This document shows, piece by piece, positions 1 through 8,488 of a DNA stretch of 64,000 nucleotides (within the stretch, counting starts at the first letter, position 1; each line of letters begins with the position of its first letter). The notes beneath the pieces are model-generated. The model made no database searches, was not told the origin of the DNA, and worked only from the letters and a program-made list of their open reading frames with translations. Origin of the DNA: UBA7957 sp965222695 (GTDB lineage: Bacteria; Pseudomonadota; Gammaproteobacteria; Granulosicoccales; Granulosicoccaceae); the NCBI GenBank assembly GCA_965222695.1, contig OZ244967.1, positions 744,001 to 808,000 on the forward strand. The letters run 5' to 3'. The translations under genes were made by a program, and so were the position numbers.

Positions 1-773
1 ATGGGGATGTAGATACTGTTTCAGTCTATTCTTATGATTCTGATGGGAATAGGTTGTCCAAAAAAACGGACATTGGCGTAGATGGTTCTATCGATACTCT
101 GTATACATACACATACGATTCCAACAGTAATTTACTATCCGAAAAACGGGAATATAGAGCAAATAACGGTATCAACGATTTGACTATTTATACCTACGAC
201 GGAAATGCCAACCGATTATCCAAAGAATATGACCGTTATGCCGATGGAAAGATCGACCACGTAGAAATCTATACCTATGATACTAGTGGGAATCGACTGA
301 CTGCAGAAAGTGACCGGGAGCCGGATGGGGTCACTGATTCTAAAGTAATTTATTCCTATGACGTTAATGGAAATCGGTTATCTGAAGAGTATGATGATAA
401 TGCAGATGGAATCGCCGAATCTAAAGTGATTAATACTTATAACAATAATGGTAATCTATTATCAAAAAAATTTGATCGCGGAGTAGATGGTGTAATTAAT
501 TTTCAATATAGTTATACGTATGATAACGACAAGAATTTGCTGTCCGAAACATATGAGAATTTTACAGATGAAGTACCTAATTATAGGTTTATTTATACCT
601 ATGATTCGAATGGGAATATGATTTCTCGAGAATACGACGATCATGTTGACGGATTTATTGAGGCGCAAACTCTTTTTAGCTATGATACCAATGGTAATCA
701 AATATCCGAAAAAGATGTAAGTGCCGATGGGACTGTTCAATCAATAATTTCACATACTTGGACTAAATTGTAA
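1..773 (+). CDS. YD-repeat (Rhs-like) protein, 5' truncated by window edge
   Basis: The reading frame is open from base 3, so the first ATG/TTG inside the window is not the real start and the gene continues to the left. The visible part is almost wholly made of 27-residue repeats, at least eight copies, each built as Y-[ST]-Y-D-x-x-G-N-x-L-S-x-E-x-D followed by an acidic D-G-x-[IV]-x-[DE] turn. The YTYD..GN core is like the YD repeats of Rhs/wapA beta-shells; the D-x-D-G part resembles short calcium-binding turns. The last unit degenerates into SHTWTKL and a TAA stop, so no C-terminal toxin domain is present. Probably exported and surface-bound (inference). The AT-rich composition matches the island to its right. 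Confidence 0.75.
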   Translation, partial: GDVDTVSVYSYDSDGNRLSKKTDIGVDGSIDTLYTYTYDSNSNLLSEKREYRANNGINDLTIYTYDGNANRLSKEYDRYADGKIDHVEIYTYDTSGNRLTAESDREPDGVTDSKVIYSYDVNGNRLSEEYDDNADGIAESKVINTYNNNGNLLSKKFDRGVDGVINFQYSYTYDNDKNLLSETYENFTDEVPNYRFIYTYDSNGNMISREYDDHVDGFIEAQTLFSYDTNGNQISEKDVSADGTVQSIISHTWTKL

Positions 774-1092
774 GACATACTCACACTAAGCCCGCGAAGA
801 CATGTGATCAACTAATCCCTCAGCGATTCTTTGTGTTATTGTAAAGTAAATATTTCGAAGCAATCACTGTGTCTTTGCCGGTTCCATGGCTTTAAGACTA
901 AAATTCAACTCAACTGAGATTTGAGAAGAGCACGTTACTAGAGTTGCCGTGATTACCCAATTGAGCTTATCGAATATAAAAAGGAAAGCAGTAGCAATTG
1001 ATTTATCCAATAGTATCATATTTGTATTATGTTAGATTGAAGAAGAGGTTTAATTCGTGTTTTCTCTAATTGGCATAATTTGTAACATATTG
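774..1092. other. intergenic, no feature recognised
   Basis: This is 319 AT-rich bases between two convergent genes. I see no open frame with a ribosome site and no convincing GC hairpin with a T-run. Confidence 0.5.
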
Positions 1093-1548
1093 CTAATCGC
1101 ATCCAACCGGCTTTGTTGCACCATTATAATTGGTGCATTCTTCTTCCTTTAATTTTTCTGCGAATGCTTTAATTTGCTCCGATGTTTTTTCTTCGTTGCA
1201 TTTATAATACAAGCGTTTCCAGTCACTACTGAAGCTGTTTGCAATCGCTCCATTGTTAGTATTCGTAACTACAGTTGTATGTGCATTACCCCTTGCTTCG
1301 TTTTCATCAACCAAGGTATATGGGCCGGCGCATGATTTATATGCGGCTTTATATGCCTTCCTTCGTCGATCTTCTAGTACAAAATTAGCACCGTTATTGA
1401 GGTATTGAACTACACCATAACCTCTGAGCAATTCGGAATTGGATGGTGCATACGGATCATTATGGACATCACTGAACGGGTCTGTGGTTACACTTACACA
1501 ACCAAAGGTGGCAAATGTCAAAATAGTAAATAAAAAACGTTTTCTCAT
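1093..1548 (-). CDS. small lipoprotein of unknown function
   Basis: 151 residues when started at the ATG at 1548; a longer frame reaches 1665 but its extra 39 residues are implausible and overlap the next gene. The chosen start has GGAAAT upstream. It begins MRKRFLF, a short hydrophobic stretch and then F-G-C, a reasonable lipobox, so it is likely an outer- or inner-membrane lipoprotein. The mature part holds three further cysteines and a lysine/glutamate-rich helix near the C-terminus. I do not recognise a family. It lies between the YD-repeat protein and the recombinase, so it could be cargo of the island. Function unknown. Confidence 0.6.
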   Translation of the reverse strand: MRKRFLFTILTFATFGCVSVTTDPFSDVHNDPYAPSNSELLRGYGVVQYLNNGANFVLEDRRRKAYKAAYKSCAGPYTLVDENEARGNAHTTVVTNTNNGAIANSFSSDWKRLYYKCNEEKTSEQIKAFAEKLKEEECTNYNGATKPVGCD

Positions 1549-1633
1549 TATGTAATTTCCAAAGCTGATAATGTAGTAAATGTATAGAAAAAATGATTTT
1601 AAAAAGCATAGCAAGATCCATCGTTTATAATAG

Positions 1634-2815
1634 TTAATTCTTATTTTGCCTTTGATTGAGTTCATTCAATAGTTGCAAGGCTAGCTGTTTTAAAACCCCG
1701 TCTTTTGAAAAATTCGAATTTGCAAGCCGATTTTCATGGAGATTTGACATCACTTCCTGCTGCCTGTCCTCCGGAACATGACCGTAGCTGTAAAAACTGG
1801 TCAACACTCTGGCATGGCCCAGATTCATGCTCCAAACTCGAAATTCTTCGGGCGTGCGACAGATTTGATACCCAAAATGAACCAACATATTTCTGAAACT
1901 GTGTGGATTATAGTACGGCAAACCAGCATCTCGAAAGGCCGCCTTAAAAATCCTTCGAATCGGAGCCGTATTTTTCCAGTGAGTCCGCTGAATGCCTGTT
2001 GCTTCAAATTGTCTTAATTGGTTTGGCTTAACATGGGTTTTTGGAAATAAAGGATCCTCTTCCCCCCAAAGGTGTTCCGATTTGAGTTCATTGACCCACT
2101 TTACAACAATTTCTTCAATGATTTTTGGTACCGGAAAAAAATTGGTCAGCTGTGATTTACTGAATTTCGTATTGACCTCACGGGCATCTTGATTTACTAA
2201 ACGTTCGTCACAGTCAATGTGTTTAACTTTTAACGATATCACAGCACTGTCTCGAATTCCGGTGAGCGCGATGAATGCAATTAGCGCTCTGTCGCGTCGT
2301 TCAACAACAGTTGAAGTCGGCATTGTCGAAAGTAAGTGTTCGATTTGCTCAAGTGTAGGGACTGGGCGCCTGGTGTGAGTTGATGCTATCTGATTTTCCT
2401 TGTGGCTCAACTTAAAGTAGTCTGCATCCGTGCGATGGATTTTCGATTTGTAGCTGGGTTGCTGGCTAAGCCAGCGAAAAAACCGTTCCAGATAGCTTAG
2501 GGTTGCGCGGATGGTTGATATGCTCAGCGGAAGGCCGGTTTTAGAACTTTTTTTTTCAGAATAAAAGCGTTTGAATGCAATAGCCTGCTTGATATTGAAT
2601 GTCTGAAAATTACGAAACTTCGAGTAGGTTTCAAATTCATTGAGTGCGGTGGCTACAGCGTCGACGGATGCCTCACTCAGTTGCTTGGCTTCTTTTAAAT
2701 AAGTGAAGTATCTGCGTTTGATGCGTTCGTTTTCTGGATTGAATTTCTTGATCATAGAACTGCTCCATTTTAAGTAACTGTTCACGATAGGGAGTGACAA
2801 GTCAGTTATACGCAA
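1634..2815 (-). CDS. tyrosine recombinase (XerC/D-like)
   Basis: 393 residues. An N-terminal SAM-like core-binding region (about 30-130) is followed by the catalytic domain. The conserved Arg sits in the segment ALTGIRDSAV, the H-x-x-R box is HSFRN (H305, R308), the second His is in LGHARV (H334), and Tyr344 (or 342) in SFYSYGHV is the nucleophile. It should cut and rejoin DNA through a 3'-phosphotyrosine. It starts five bases after the stop of the HTH/zinc-ribbon gene upstream on the same strand, so the two are cotranscribed. Such HTH plus recombinase pairs occur in integrative elements of proteobacteria. A start at Met21 is also possible. Its role (integration, excision or resolution) cannot be told from sequence. 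Confidence 0.88.
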   Translation of the reverse strand: MRITDLSLPIVNSYLKWSSSMIKKFNPENERIKRRYFTYLKEAKQLSEASVDAVATALNEFETYSKFRNFQTFNIKQAIAFKRFYSEKKSSKTGLPLSISTIRATLSYLERFFRWLSQQPSYKSKIHRTDADYFKLSHKENQIASTHTRRPVPTLEQIEHLLSTMPTSTVVERRDRALIAFIALTGIRDSAVISLKVKHIDCDERLVNQDAREVNTKFSKSQLTNFFPVPKIIEEIVVKWVNELKSEHLWGEEDPLFPKTHVKPNQLRQFEATGIQRTHWKNTAPIRRIFKAAFRDAGLPYYNPHSFRNMLVHFGYQICRTPEEFRVWSMNLGHARVLTSFYSYGHVPEDRQQEVMSNLHENRLANSNFSKDGVLKQLALQLLNELNQRQNKN

Positions 2816-2820
2816 AAGCG

Positions 2821-3234
2821 CTATCGGGAATCCAATTTAAGATTACCCAATGCCGCTGCTTTCTTAAGGATGCTGGTTCTGCGATAAATACGGAGATAAC
2901 ACTGTGGGCAAGTACCGATTAAGCATCCCAGCGTATCTGTATACTCTATGTAATCTACTACATGGTTCTTGGGTATTCGGGGTTTGTGACAGCGAACACA
3001 GTAGATATGACCGGGCGGACATCGCTTTCTATTCCGGGATCGCCGTTTTTGAAGATATTCCCTAAGATCTCTTCCAAGAATGAGAGCAGGTTTCTTTTGG
3101 TCACACACCTCTAACCCGTCTTTCATCCAAGCTCGAACAGTGTTCTTGTGTACATTAAATAACCGCGCAATTTCATCGACCGTGTAGCTTCGATTAATTT
3201 TTGCCAGATTGGGGTTATATTTCCGACCAGCCAT
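2821..3234 (-). CDS. helix-turn-helix protein with zinc-ribbon-like cysteines
   Basis: 137 residues. An N-terminal HTH (about 14-45, YTVDEIARLFNVHKNTVRAWM) resembles MerR/excisionase-type DNA-binding folds. The C-terminal half has CVRC and CPQC pairs about 30 residues apart, fitting a zinc ribbon, within a basic context. It is directly upstream of the recombinase gene and probably guides or regulates it, as a recombination directionality factor or accessory binding protein (inference). Confidence is high for a DNA-binding protein, low for its exact role. Confidence 0.75.
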   Translation of the reverse strand: MAGRKYNPNLAKINRSYTVDEIARLFNVHKNTVRAWMKDGLEVCDQKKPALILGRDLREYLQKRRSRNRKRCPPGHIYCVRCHKPRIPKNHVVDYIEYTDTLGCLIGTCPQCYLRIYRRTSILKKAAALGNLKLDSR

Positions 3235-3267
3235 AACGAAAATTCTCTTGATAATTAAGGCAAACAG

Positions 3268-3504
3268 CTAGCCGTGTTGATTGTCGTTTCTTAACTCGAA
3301 AATTAGAGCCCGTATATCCTCCACCGCCCAGGCAGTAATGCGTTTGCCTAATCCTCGGACGGGTTTCGGAAAACGGCCGGATTTCACTCCTGCCCACCAA
3401 GTCGATTTGCTTACGGGAATAATGGGTGGGAGTGGGGGACTAGCGTTTGGATTGCCAATGATTTGTGTCAACCGGAGATAACCGGTTTCGGGGAGTTTGC
3501 TCAT
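3268..3504 (-). CDS. AlpA-family regulator
   Basis: 78 residues with the typical AlpA layout: a short N-terminal beta strand (GYLRLTQII), the helix-turn-helix around PVSKSTWWAGVKSGRFPKPV, and a closing RITAWAVEDIRA. AlpA-type proteins act as activators of integrase/excision genes in P4-like elements. The gene lies between the island hypothetical and the HTH gene on the same strand. A long frame at 3215-3400 overlapping it is a shadow. The start is followed upstream by GAGGTAAC, a good ribosome site. Confidence 0.82.
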   Translation of the reverse strand: MSKLPETGYLRLTQIIGNPNASPPLPPIIPVSKSTWWAGVKSGRFPKPVRGLGKRITAWAVEDIRALIFELRNDNQHG

Positions 3505-3605
3505 TGTGAGTTACCTCGGTTTATTTAAGACCGAGGTGATTCTTCAATCTTTGAAGACGAAATTGTCTCAATTCCGATAAAAGTTATCGGAATTCGGATG
3601 GCACA

Positions 3606-4646
3606 CTAGTTCTGATGCGGATTAGGGGACTGAAAACCGAGATCAGCTACCGCCTCTTCCAAGTGTTTCTTGATAGTAGCACAGTCTAAATTTAGTCCGC
3701 ATCGCTCAAGGCCGGAGGAGATTGAATCTTGTTTGGTACCGGTTGCTTTTTGACGATTTTCCCCTGGTTTATAACTGTAAGCGTCGATTGCCATGCCTAA
3801 TATCAGCTTTTGTAGCGTCGCGTACTTTCTTGAATTGAAAGAACTGTGTTCGGGCTGGGAAGTTGTGGTAGGAGAATTTAACGATAATACAAAATTTTCG
3901 AGTTCAGTCCTCTTTACTACAAAATAACTATCGGGTGGAAACTGGTCGGCACTGGTATAGTGCTCCTTAACAAATTGTCGTTCTCGCTGTCTATCTACTA
4001 ATTCCCTGCGCTCAAGTAGTGTATTGTATTGTTCATTTGCAACTAAGGGATCTGATTGATCAACTTCGGTTTCTTGGATTGCCATCAACTCTTTTATCTG
4101 CCCGTCAGTAATTGGCATCGACATATCACCTTTGAGATTTCGAGTTACAAGCAGCACCACACGCTCCTCGCGTATGACAAAAAATTTTTTTTCTCCTTTG
4201 AGTGAAATTGGAATATTTCGCAAGAGTTGAGCGAGCTGTAATTTTAGCGCCCGATATGCATCGCCAAAAGGTGGAAGATCCCAGAGCCCTTCGATTGTGG
4301 TCAATTGATCATCCAAATCACCGTAAATATGGGGCTTTCCTTCGATCATTGGTTTGATTGCCCGCTGCCTGGTATAACAGTGCTGAGGTTCTATATTACG
4401 TTGTGCATAGTCACGCCAGAAATCGGGATCCTCCCCCGTATGAATCCAATCTAGTTGTGAGAAGGGTACTGTTCGGAACCGCCGTACATCAACGGATGAA
4501 GGGAACTGTACCGAGATCTTGAATTTTTGATCCAGCCCTAATTGCAAAACATCCACAGCTGAGACTTTGTCATTTAGCGAAGTTGATAAGAAGTCTGCAG
4601 CACCCTCAATTGTTAGACAGCTCTTGAAGCTAGAAATGTTTGCCAT
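3606..4646 (-). CDS. island-associated hypothetical protein
   Basis: 346 residues, soluble, no signal peptide. The N-terminal part (about 1-70) looks like a winged or HTH-like segment; the middle (about 190-250) is rich in Glu/Arg and probably helical. The C-terminal part (about 275-335) with LILGMAIDAYSYKP, then a predicted helical region ending in LDCATIKKHLEEA, resembles proteins found next to integrases and AlpA in proteobacterial islands. The position between the integrase and alpA supports that. No catalytic motif is visible, so I give no function. Confidence 0.7.
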   Translation of the reverse strand: MANISSFKSCLTIEGAADFLSTSLNDKVSAVDVLQLGLDQKFKISVQFPSSVDVRRFRTVPFSQLDWIHTGEDPDFWRDYAQRNIEPQHCYTRQRAIKPMIEGKPHIYGDLDDQLTTIEGLWDLPPFGDAYRALKLQLAQLLRNIPISLKGEKKFFVIREERVVLLVTRNLKGDMSMPITDGQIKELMAIQETEVDQSDPLVANEQYNTLLERRELVDRQRERQFVKEHYTSADQFPPDSYFVVKRTELENFVLSLNSPTTTSQPEHSSFNSRKYATLQKLILGMAIDAYSYKPGENRQKATGTKQDSISSGLERCGLNLDCATIKKHLEEAVADLGFQSPNPHQN

Positions 4647-4996
4647 AGCAGCTATTCACTCGGAACTAAAATGTGTAGCCACATTATCCGCTGATGCCCA
4701 ATATTATCCAAGTCGTTACCATCCTGTTCAAGCGTGGTACTTATGTTTGGAGAAAGTGGTAGTTTGATGGTACTAGGCACATTGGGGGGTAGATAAACGC
4801 AGCACGAATGAATAGATACGATTCCTGATGAACTCAAATATTCGAGCACTACTTTTCCGTTGAGGAATTTTTTTAGGAGGATTTCCGAGTAGGTACAGCT
4901 TTGTAATTGCAAGTAGGGTGGAGTAAGGGGGTAGTTGGTCCATTCCCGGGGTGCAGTTTAAGTAGATAAGACTTTGTTTCCAGTTCGAAGTTACTT
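4647..4996. other. island spacer with one doubtful small ORF
   Basis: The 350 bases between the island hypothetical and the integrase contain an 86-residue frame on the minus strand (4652-4912) that opens with TTG and lacks a clear ribosome site. Its product has no recognisable motif. I regard it as probably non-coding; the region likely carries the promoter of the downstream minus-strand genes. Confidence 0.4.
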
Positions 4997-6208
4997 TTAG
5001 ATTGTCAATGAGACTATATTGTTGTTTCGAGTCGGGTTGACAAAATGATTCCAGGCTTGCATGAGTTCAACACGTTTGGCAAGTAAACTACCGCGTCGAT
5101 AGGCTGCCTCCGCCTTGTTTTTAATCGTGTGGGCGAGCGCCATTTCACAGACATCACTCGGAAAGCTAGTGGTCTCACCAGCCCAATCACGAAATGTAGA
5201 TCGGAATCCGTGAGGAACATAGTGTCCACGAGACCCGTTGATACCGTACCCAAGGCGTCGCATCAACTGGAGCATCGCCATATTGCTGATCGGTTTCCCT
5301 AGGGCATTGCCGGCAAATACGTAGGGATTGCCAACGAATCTCGGCACGGAATTAAGAATATCGATGACTTCATCAGTCAAAGGTACGGTGTGTTCTTTGC
5401 CGGCTTTCATACGGCTGCTCGGAATACACCAGACTTGTTTGTCAAAATCAAATTCGTCCCACTTCGCTTTCAATGTTTCGTTTGTGCGCGTGGCCGTAAG
5501 AATCAAAAATCGAAGTGCTAAAGCAGAGATACCTTCCGTCGCTCTCAGTTCATCCATAAACTCCGGGATATTTTCGTAAGGCATTGCGGGATGGTTTTCA
5601 GTCTTTTTTACTTTCGTTGGTCGTGCGAGTAAGGTGTCAAGATGTCCACGCCAGCGGGCAGGGTTGGTAGAATCCCTATACCCTTTCACAGTGGCGTAAT
5701 CCAATACTTTTTCAATTCGTCCTTGCACGCGCTTAGCTGTTTCGGTTTTCTCTTTCCAAATAGGGGAGAGCGCCCGCAGTATGTTTTCAGTGTCGATATG
5801 ATCGACGGGCAATTTCCCGATAACAGGTTGCGCATAGGTTCTCAATGTTCTCACCCATTGTTTCGCGTGTTTCCGGTTTTTCCACTCGTGTCTGTGAGCG
5901 AAGATGTAACTTGCCGCACAGGACTCAAATGTTGGAATAGTGGTAACATGTGACCGACGATCATTGATCGGGTCTATTCCCTGAAATACCTTACGTTTAC
6001 ATTCAAGCGCCGATTCGCGTGCAGCAGCCAACGAAACGGTAGGGTAGCTGCCTAGTCCCATTTCCCGCCGCTTGCCATCGAAAGTAAATCGAAAAGTCCA
6101 TTTTCGATGACCTGTGGTGGTTACGGTTAACCATAAACCACCACCATCGCCATAACGACCCTTGGACGCAGTTCTAACTTTTCGGTCATTCAGCTTGTTG
6201 GTAGCCAT
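4997..6208 (-). CDS. P4-type tyrosine integrase (DUF4102 N-terminus)
   Basis: 403 residues, the usual size for P4-like integrases. The N-terminal arm-binding domain (about 1-90) shows KLNDRKVRTASKGRYGDGGG and WTFRFTFDGKRREMGLG, classic for DUF4102. The catalytic domain has Arg241 (TATRTNE), the HGFR box (H333, R336), His360 in LAHTI and the nucleophile Tyr370 in EAAYRRG. These are the full set expected of an active enzyme. It is encoded at the right edge of the AT-rich segment and points inwards, the usual place beside the attachment site. It likely inserted this island. Confidence 0.93.
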   Translation of the reverse strand: MATNKLNDRKVRTASKGRYGDGGGLWLTVTTTGHRKWTFRFTFDGKRREMGLGSYPTVSLAAARESALECKRKVFQGIDPINDRRSHVTTIPTFESCAASYIFAHRHEWKNRKHAKQWVRTLRTYAQPVIGKLPVDHIDTENILRALSPIWKEKTETAKRVQGRIEKVLDYATVKGYRDSTNPARWRGHLDTLLARPTKVKKTENHPAMPYENIPEFMDELRATEGISALALRFLILTATRTNETLKAKWDEFDFDKQVWCIPSSRMKAGKEHTVPLTDEVIDILNSVPRFVGNPYVFAGNALGKPISNMAMLQLMRRLGYGINGSRGHYVPHGFRSTFRDWAGETTSFPSDVCEMALAHTIKNKAEAAYRRGSLLAKRVELMQAWNHFVNPTRNNNIVSLTI

Positions 6209-6339
6209 GAAAGTTATCCAAAATTCATTTTAGCCCATCTATAGGCCCATCTTTAATTTTGGATTATATCGGATTTTGATGGATTGTCTAGACTAATATA
6301 TTCATATAAAACAATGTATTAAAGGTGCTGCTGATTCAT

Positions 6340-6394
6340 GCTGGATTACAATCTAGCGGACTCTCCCTCCGCCATCTAATATTCTCCCACAATC
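6340..6394. other. possible island attachment site
   Basis: About 130-190 bp beyond the integrase start lies CGGACTCTCCCTCCGCCAT, which resembles the 3' end of a serine-type tRNA gene (CTCTCC..CCGCCA). P4-type integrases usually insert at tRNA 3' ends and leave such a tail. No full tRNA is folded here and I found no second copy in the window, so the other end would lie left of base 1 or be decayed. Weak evidence. Confidence 0.3.
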
Positions 6395-6421
6395 AAACCT
6401 TAATCATCCCCTCATCAAATT

Positions 6422-6446
6422 CGTAGGAGCCTGCCCCGCAGGCGAA
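6422..6446. repeat. REP-like element, single copy
   Basis: CGTAGGAGCCTGCCCCGCAG plus GCG is the inverse complement of the unit at 16545 and 33172. It belongs to the GTAGGAGC repetitive extragenic palindromes common in gammaproteobacteria. Confidence 0.6.
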
Positions 6447-6802
6447 ACAGGATCAAAATACGCAGGACAAACGCACCTGAATTAACTCCCTTGGTCTTTC
6501 GCCTAAACGGCCTGATTTATTCATCCGGGCCGAGTCAGACATCAGTTCGGATGACTAATTATCGATGTCATAGCAAGGGGTTGCGGATTTTCCGCGGCAG
6601 AAGCCCGCTTTCTTGTGACTGATCAGCTTCTCGGGCCATAACACAGTAGCTCGCGTTTTTGTGTTTTGTATGTTTAGCTCACGACATGAAACAAGGGGAT
6701 GTTAGGAATTATCGATCAATATGATACTTGACCCCCAATTTCCCCCAATTCTGTTGCCGACAGTGGTCCGTGAATATATAAAACCCTGGTTTGGATCTCT
6801 CA

Positions 6803-8488
6803 ATGCCTCATAAAATAAAGAATATTCTATTCATTATGTTCGACCAGCTTCGCGTTGATTACCTAAGCTGTTACGGACATCCGCATCTGCATACGCCGAA
6901 TCTCGACGGACTGGCCGAAAAAGGTGTGCGTTTCACCAACGTCTACTGCCAATCGCCGATATGCGGCTCTTCGCGCATGAGTTTTTACACCGGCCGTTAT
7001 GTGGACAGTCACGGGGCATCGTGGAACGGTATTCCGTTACGGGTAGGCGAGTACACCTTGGGTGATCATCTGCGCAACTTGGGGATGGACGCCTGGTTAT
7101 TGGGCAAGACACATATGCGTGTGGACAAGGATGGCATGGAACGTTTGGGGCTGGATCCCGATAGCATTATCGGCGCTCGGGTTTCCGAATGCGGCTTTGA
7201 TGTATTTGATCGCGATGACGGGCTGTGGCCGGAAGGACCGGACGGATTTTACGATACGGGCATATCACCTTATAACGAGTACCTGAGAAGCAAAGGCTAT
7301 GACAGCGACAATCCGTGGTTGGATTATGCGAACGCAGGGATTGAAGACAACGGCGATATTGCGTCAGGCTGGTTTATGAAGCATGCCGATAAACCGGCCA
7401 ATATTCGCGAGGAGGATTCGGAAACCGCCTTCCTGACCACGCGCTGCCAGGCGTTTCTCGACCAATTTAATCAATCCGGCAGCAAACCGTGGTTATGCCA
7501 TCTATCTTATATCAAGCCTCACTGGCCCTATATCGTGCCCGAGCCTTATCACAATATGTACGGCGCAGAGCATCGGATTCCGGTCAATCGCGCCGAGTCT
7601 GAACGTGAAAACCCGCATCCGCTCTACGCCTTGTTTATGAAAAGCGCGGTCGGTAGAGCTTTCTCCCGTGATGAGGTGCTGGAAAAAGTCGTGCCCGCCT
7701 ATATGGGGCTGATCAAGCAATGCGATGATCAGATGGGGCGATTGTTTAAGCATCTGGAGAAAACCGGACGCATGGAGGATACCTTGATCGTCGTCACATC
7801 TGATCACGGTGATTATATGGGTGACCACTGGCTGGGGGAAAAAGACTTATTCCATGCACCATCGGTAAAGGTGCCACTGATTGTTTATGATCCGTCATCC
7901 CAGGCCGATGCAACCCGGGGCAGTGTCTGTGACGAACTGGTGGAAACGATTGATATCACCGCCACCTTTGTAGAGGCGGCAGGCGGTGAGTTGGACAACA
8001 GACTGGATCATATTCTCGAGGGGCGATCCTTATTGCCGTATCTGCATGGCAAGCCCATGCAATGGCGTGATTATGCCATCAGCGAATACGATTATGCCCA
8101 AAGTTATGCCAATGGTGTATTGAAACTGCCGCCACGGGATGCTCGCCTGTTTATGGTGGCCGATAAACGCTGGAAATATGTCAATGCAGCCTTGGGTGGT
8201 TTCAGGCCCATGTTATTCGACTTGCAAAACGATCCGAGCGAATTGCAGGATTTGGGACAAAGTACCGAGTCGGAACATGTGGCAGCCATGGCCCTGATGG
8301 AGCAGCGCCTGAACCAATGGAGCCGGCGACTGAGCCAGCGTACCACTTACTCGGAGACCGAGGTTGAGACCAGACGGGGAGATTCGCGCCGCAAGGGAAT
8401 AATATTGGGTGTCTATGATGAAACGGACGTTGCGCCGGAACTCACGGAGAAATTTTTCGGCAAGGCAAGGCAGCGTTTTGTCAGCTGA
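6803..8488 (+). CDS. sulfatase / phosphonate monoester hydrolase-type enzyme
   Basis: 561 residues from the ATG at 6803; a TTG at 6791 is in frame but GGAT lies at a good distance before the ATG. Alkaline phosphatase superfamily. The metal-binding N-terminus reads FIMFDQLRVDYLSCYG; Cys54 in PICGSSRMSFYTGRY is the residue expected to become formylglycine (C-x-S-x-R type). The C-terminal metal motif TSDHGDYMGDHWLGEKD is intact. The length and the CG-x-x-R nucleophile context are closer to phosphonate monoester hydrolases and aryl/choline-type sulfatases than to polysaccharide sulfatases. No signal peptide, so cytoplasmic. It converges on the AGE gene with 8 bp overlap and probably removes a sulfate or phosphonate/phosphodiester from the imported substrate (inference). 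Confidence 0.88.
   Translation: MPHKIKNILFIMFDQLRVDYLSCYGHPHLHTPNLDGLAEKGVRFTNVYCQSPICGSSRMSFYTGRYVDSHGASWNGIPLRVGEYTLGDHLRNLGMDAWLLGKTHMRVDKDGMERLGLDPDSIIGARVSECGFDVFDRDDGLWPEGPDGFYDTGISPYNEYLRSKGYDSDNPWLDYANAGIEDNGDIASGWFMKHADKPANIREEDSETAFLTTRCQAFLDQFNQSGSKPWLCHLSYIKPHWPYIVPEPYHNMYGAEHRIPVNRAESERENPHPLYALFMKSAVGRAFSRDEVLEKVVPAYMGLIKQCDDQMGRLFKHLEKTGRMEDTLIVVTSDHGDYMGDHWLGEKDLFHAPSVKVPLIVYDPSSQADATRGSVCDELVETIDITATFVEAAGGELDNRLDHILEGRSLLPYLHGKPMQWRDYAISEYDYAQSYANGVLKLPPRDARLFMVADKRWKYVNAALGGFRPMLFDLQNDPSELQDLGQSTESEHVAAMALMEQRLNQWSRRLSQRTTYSETEVETRRGDSRRKGIILGVYDETDVAPELTEKFFGKARQRFVS

Larger units (their letters stand above)
6209..6802. other. 594-bp intergenic region
   Basis: Between the divergent integrase and sulfatase genes. 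It holds the possible attachment tail near 6380, a REP-like half element at 6422-6446 (below) and otherwise no open frame. The base composition shifts here from AT-rich island to the more balanced chromosome. Confidence 0.5.

Noticed and set aside
1..773. CRISPR-like repeats
   Set aside because: The periodic 81-bp pattern is the protein-coding YD repeat, with diverged DNA and no spacer structure; no CRISPR in the window.
4652..4912. 86-residue minus-strand frame in the island
   Set aside because: TTG start, no clear ribosome site, no motif; left as doubtful in the spacer entry.
6340..6394. tmRNA or full tRNA gene at the island edge
   Set aside because: Only a 3'-tail-like string is present; no cloverleaf or tag-peptide frame could be folded.
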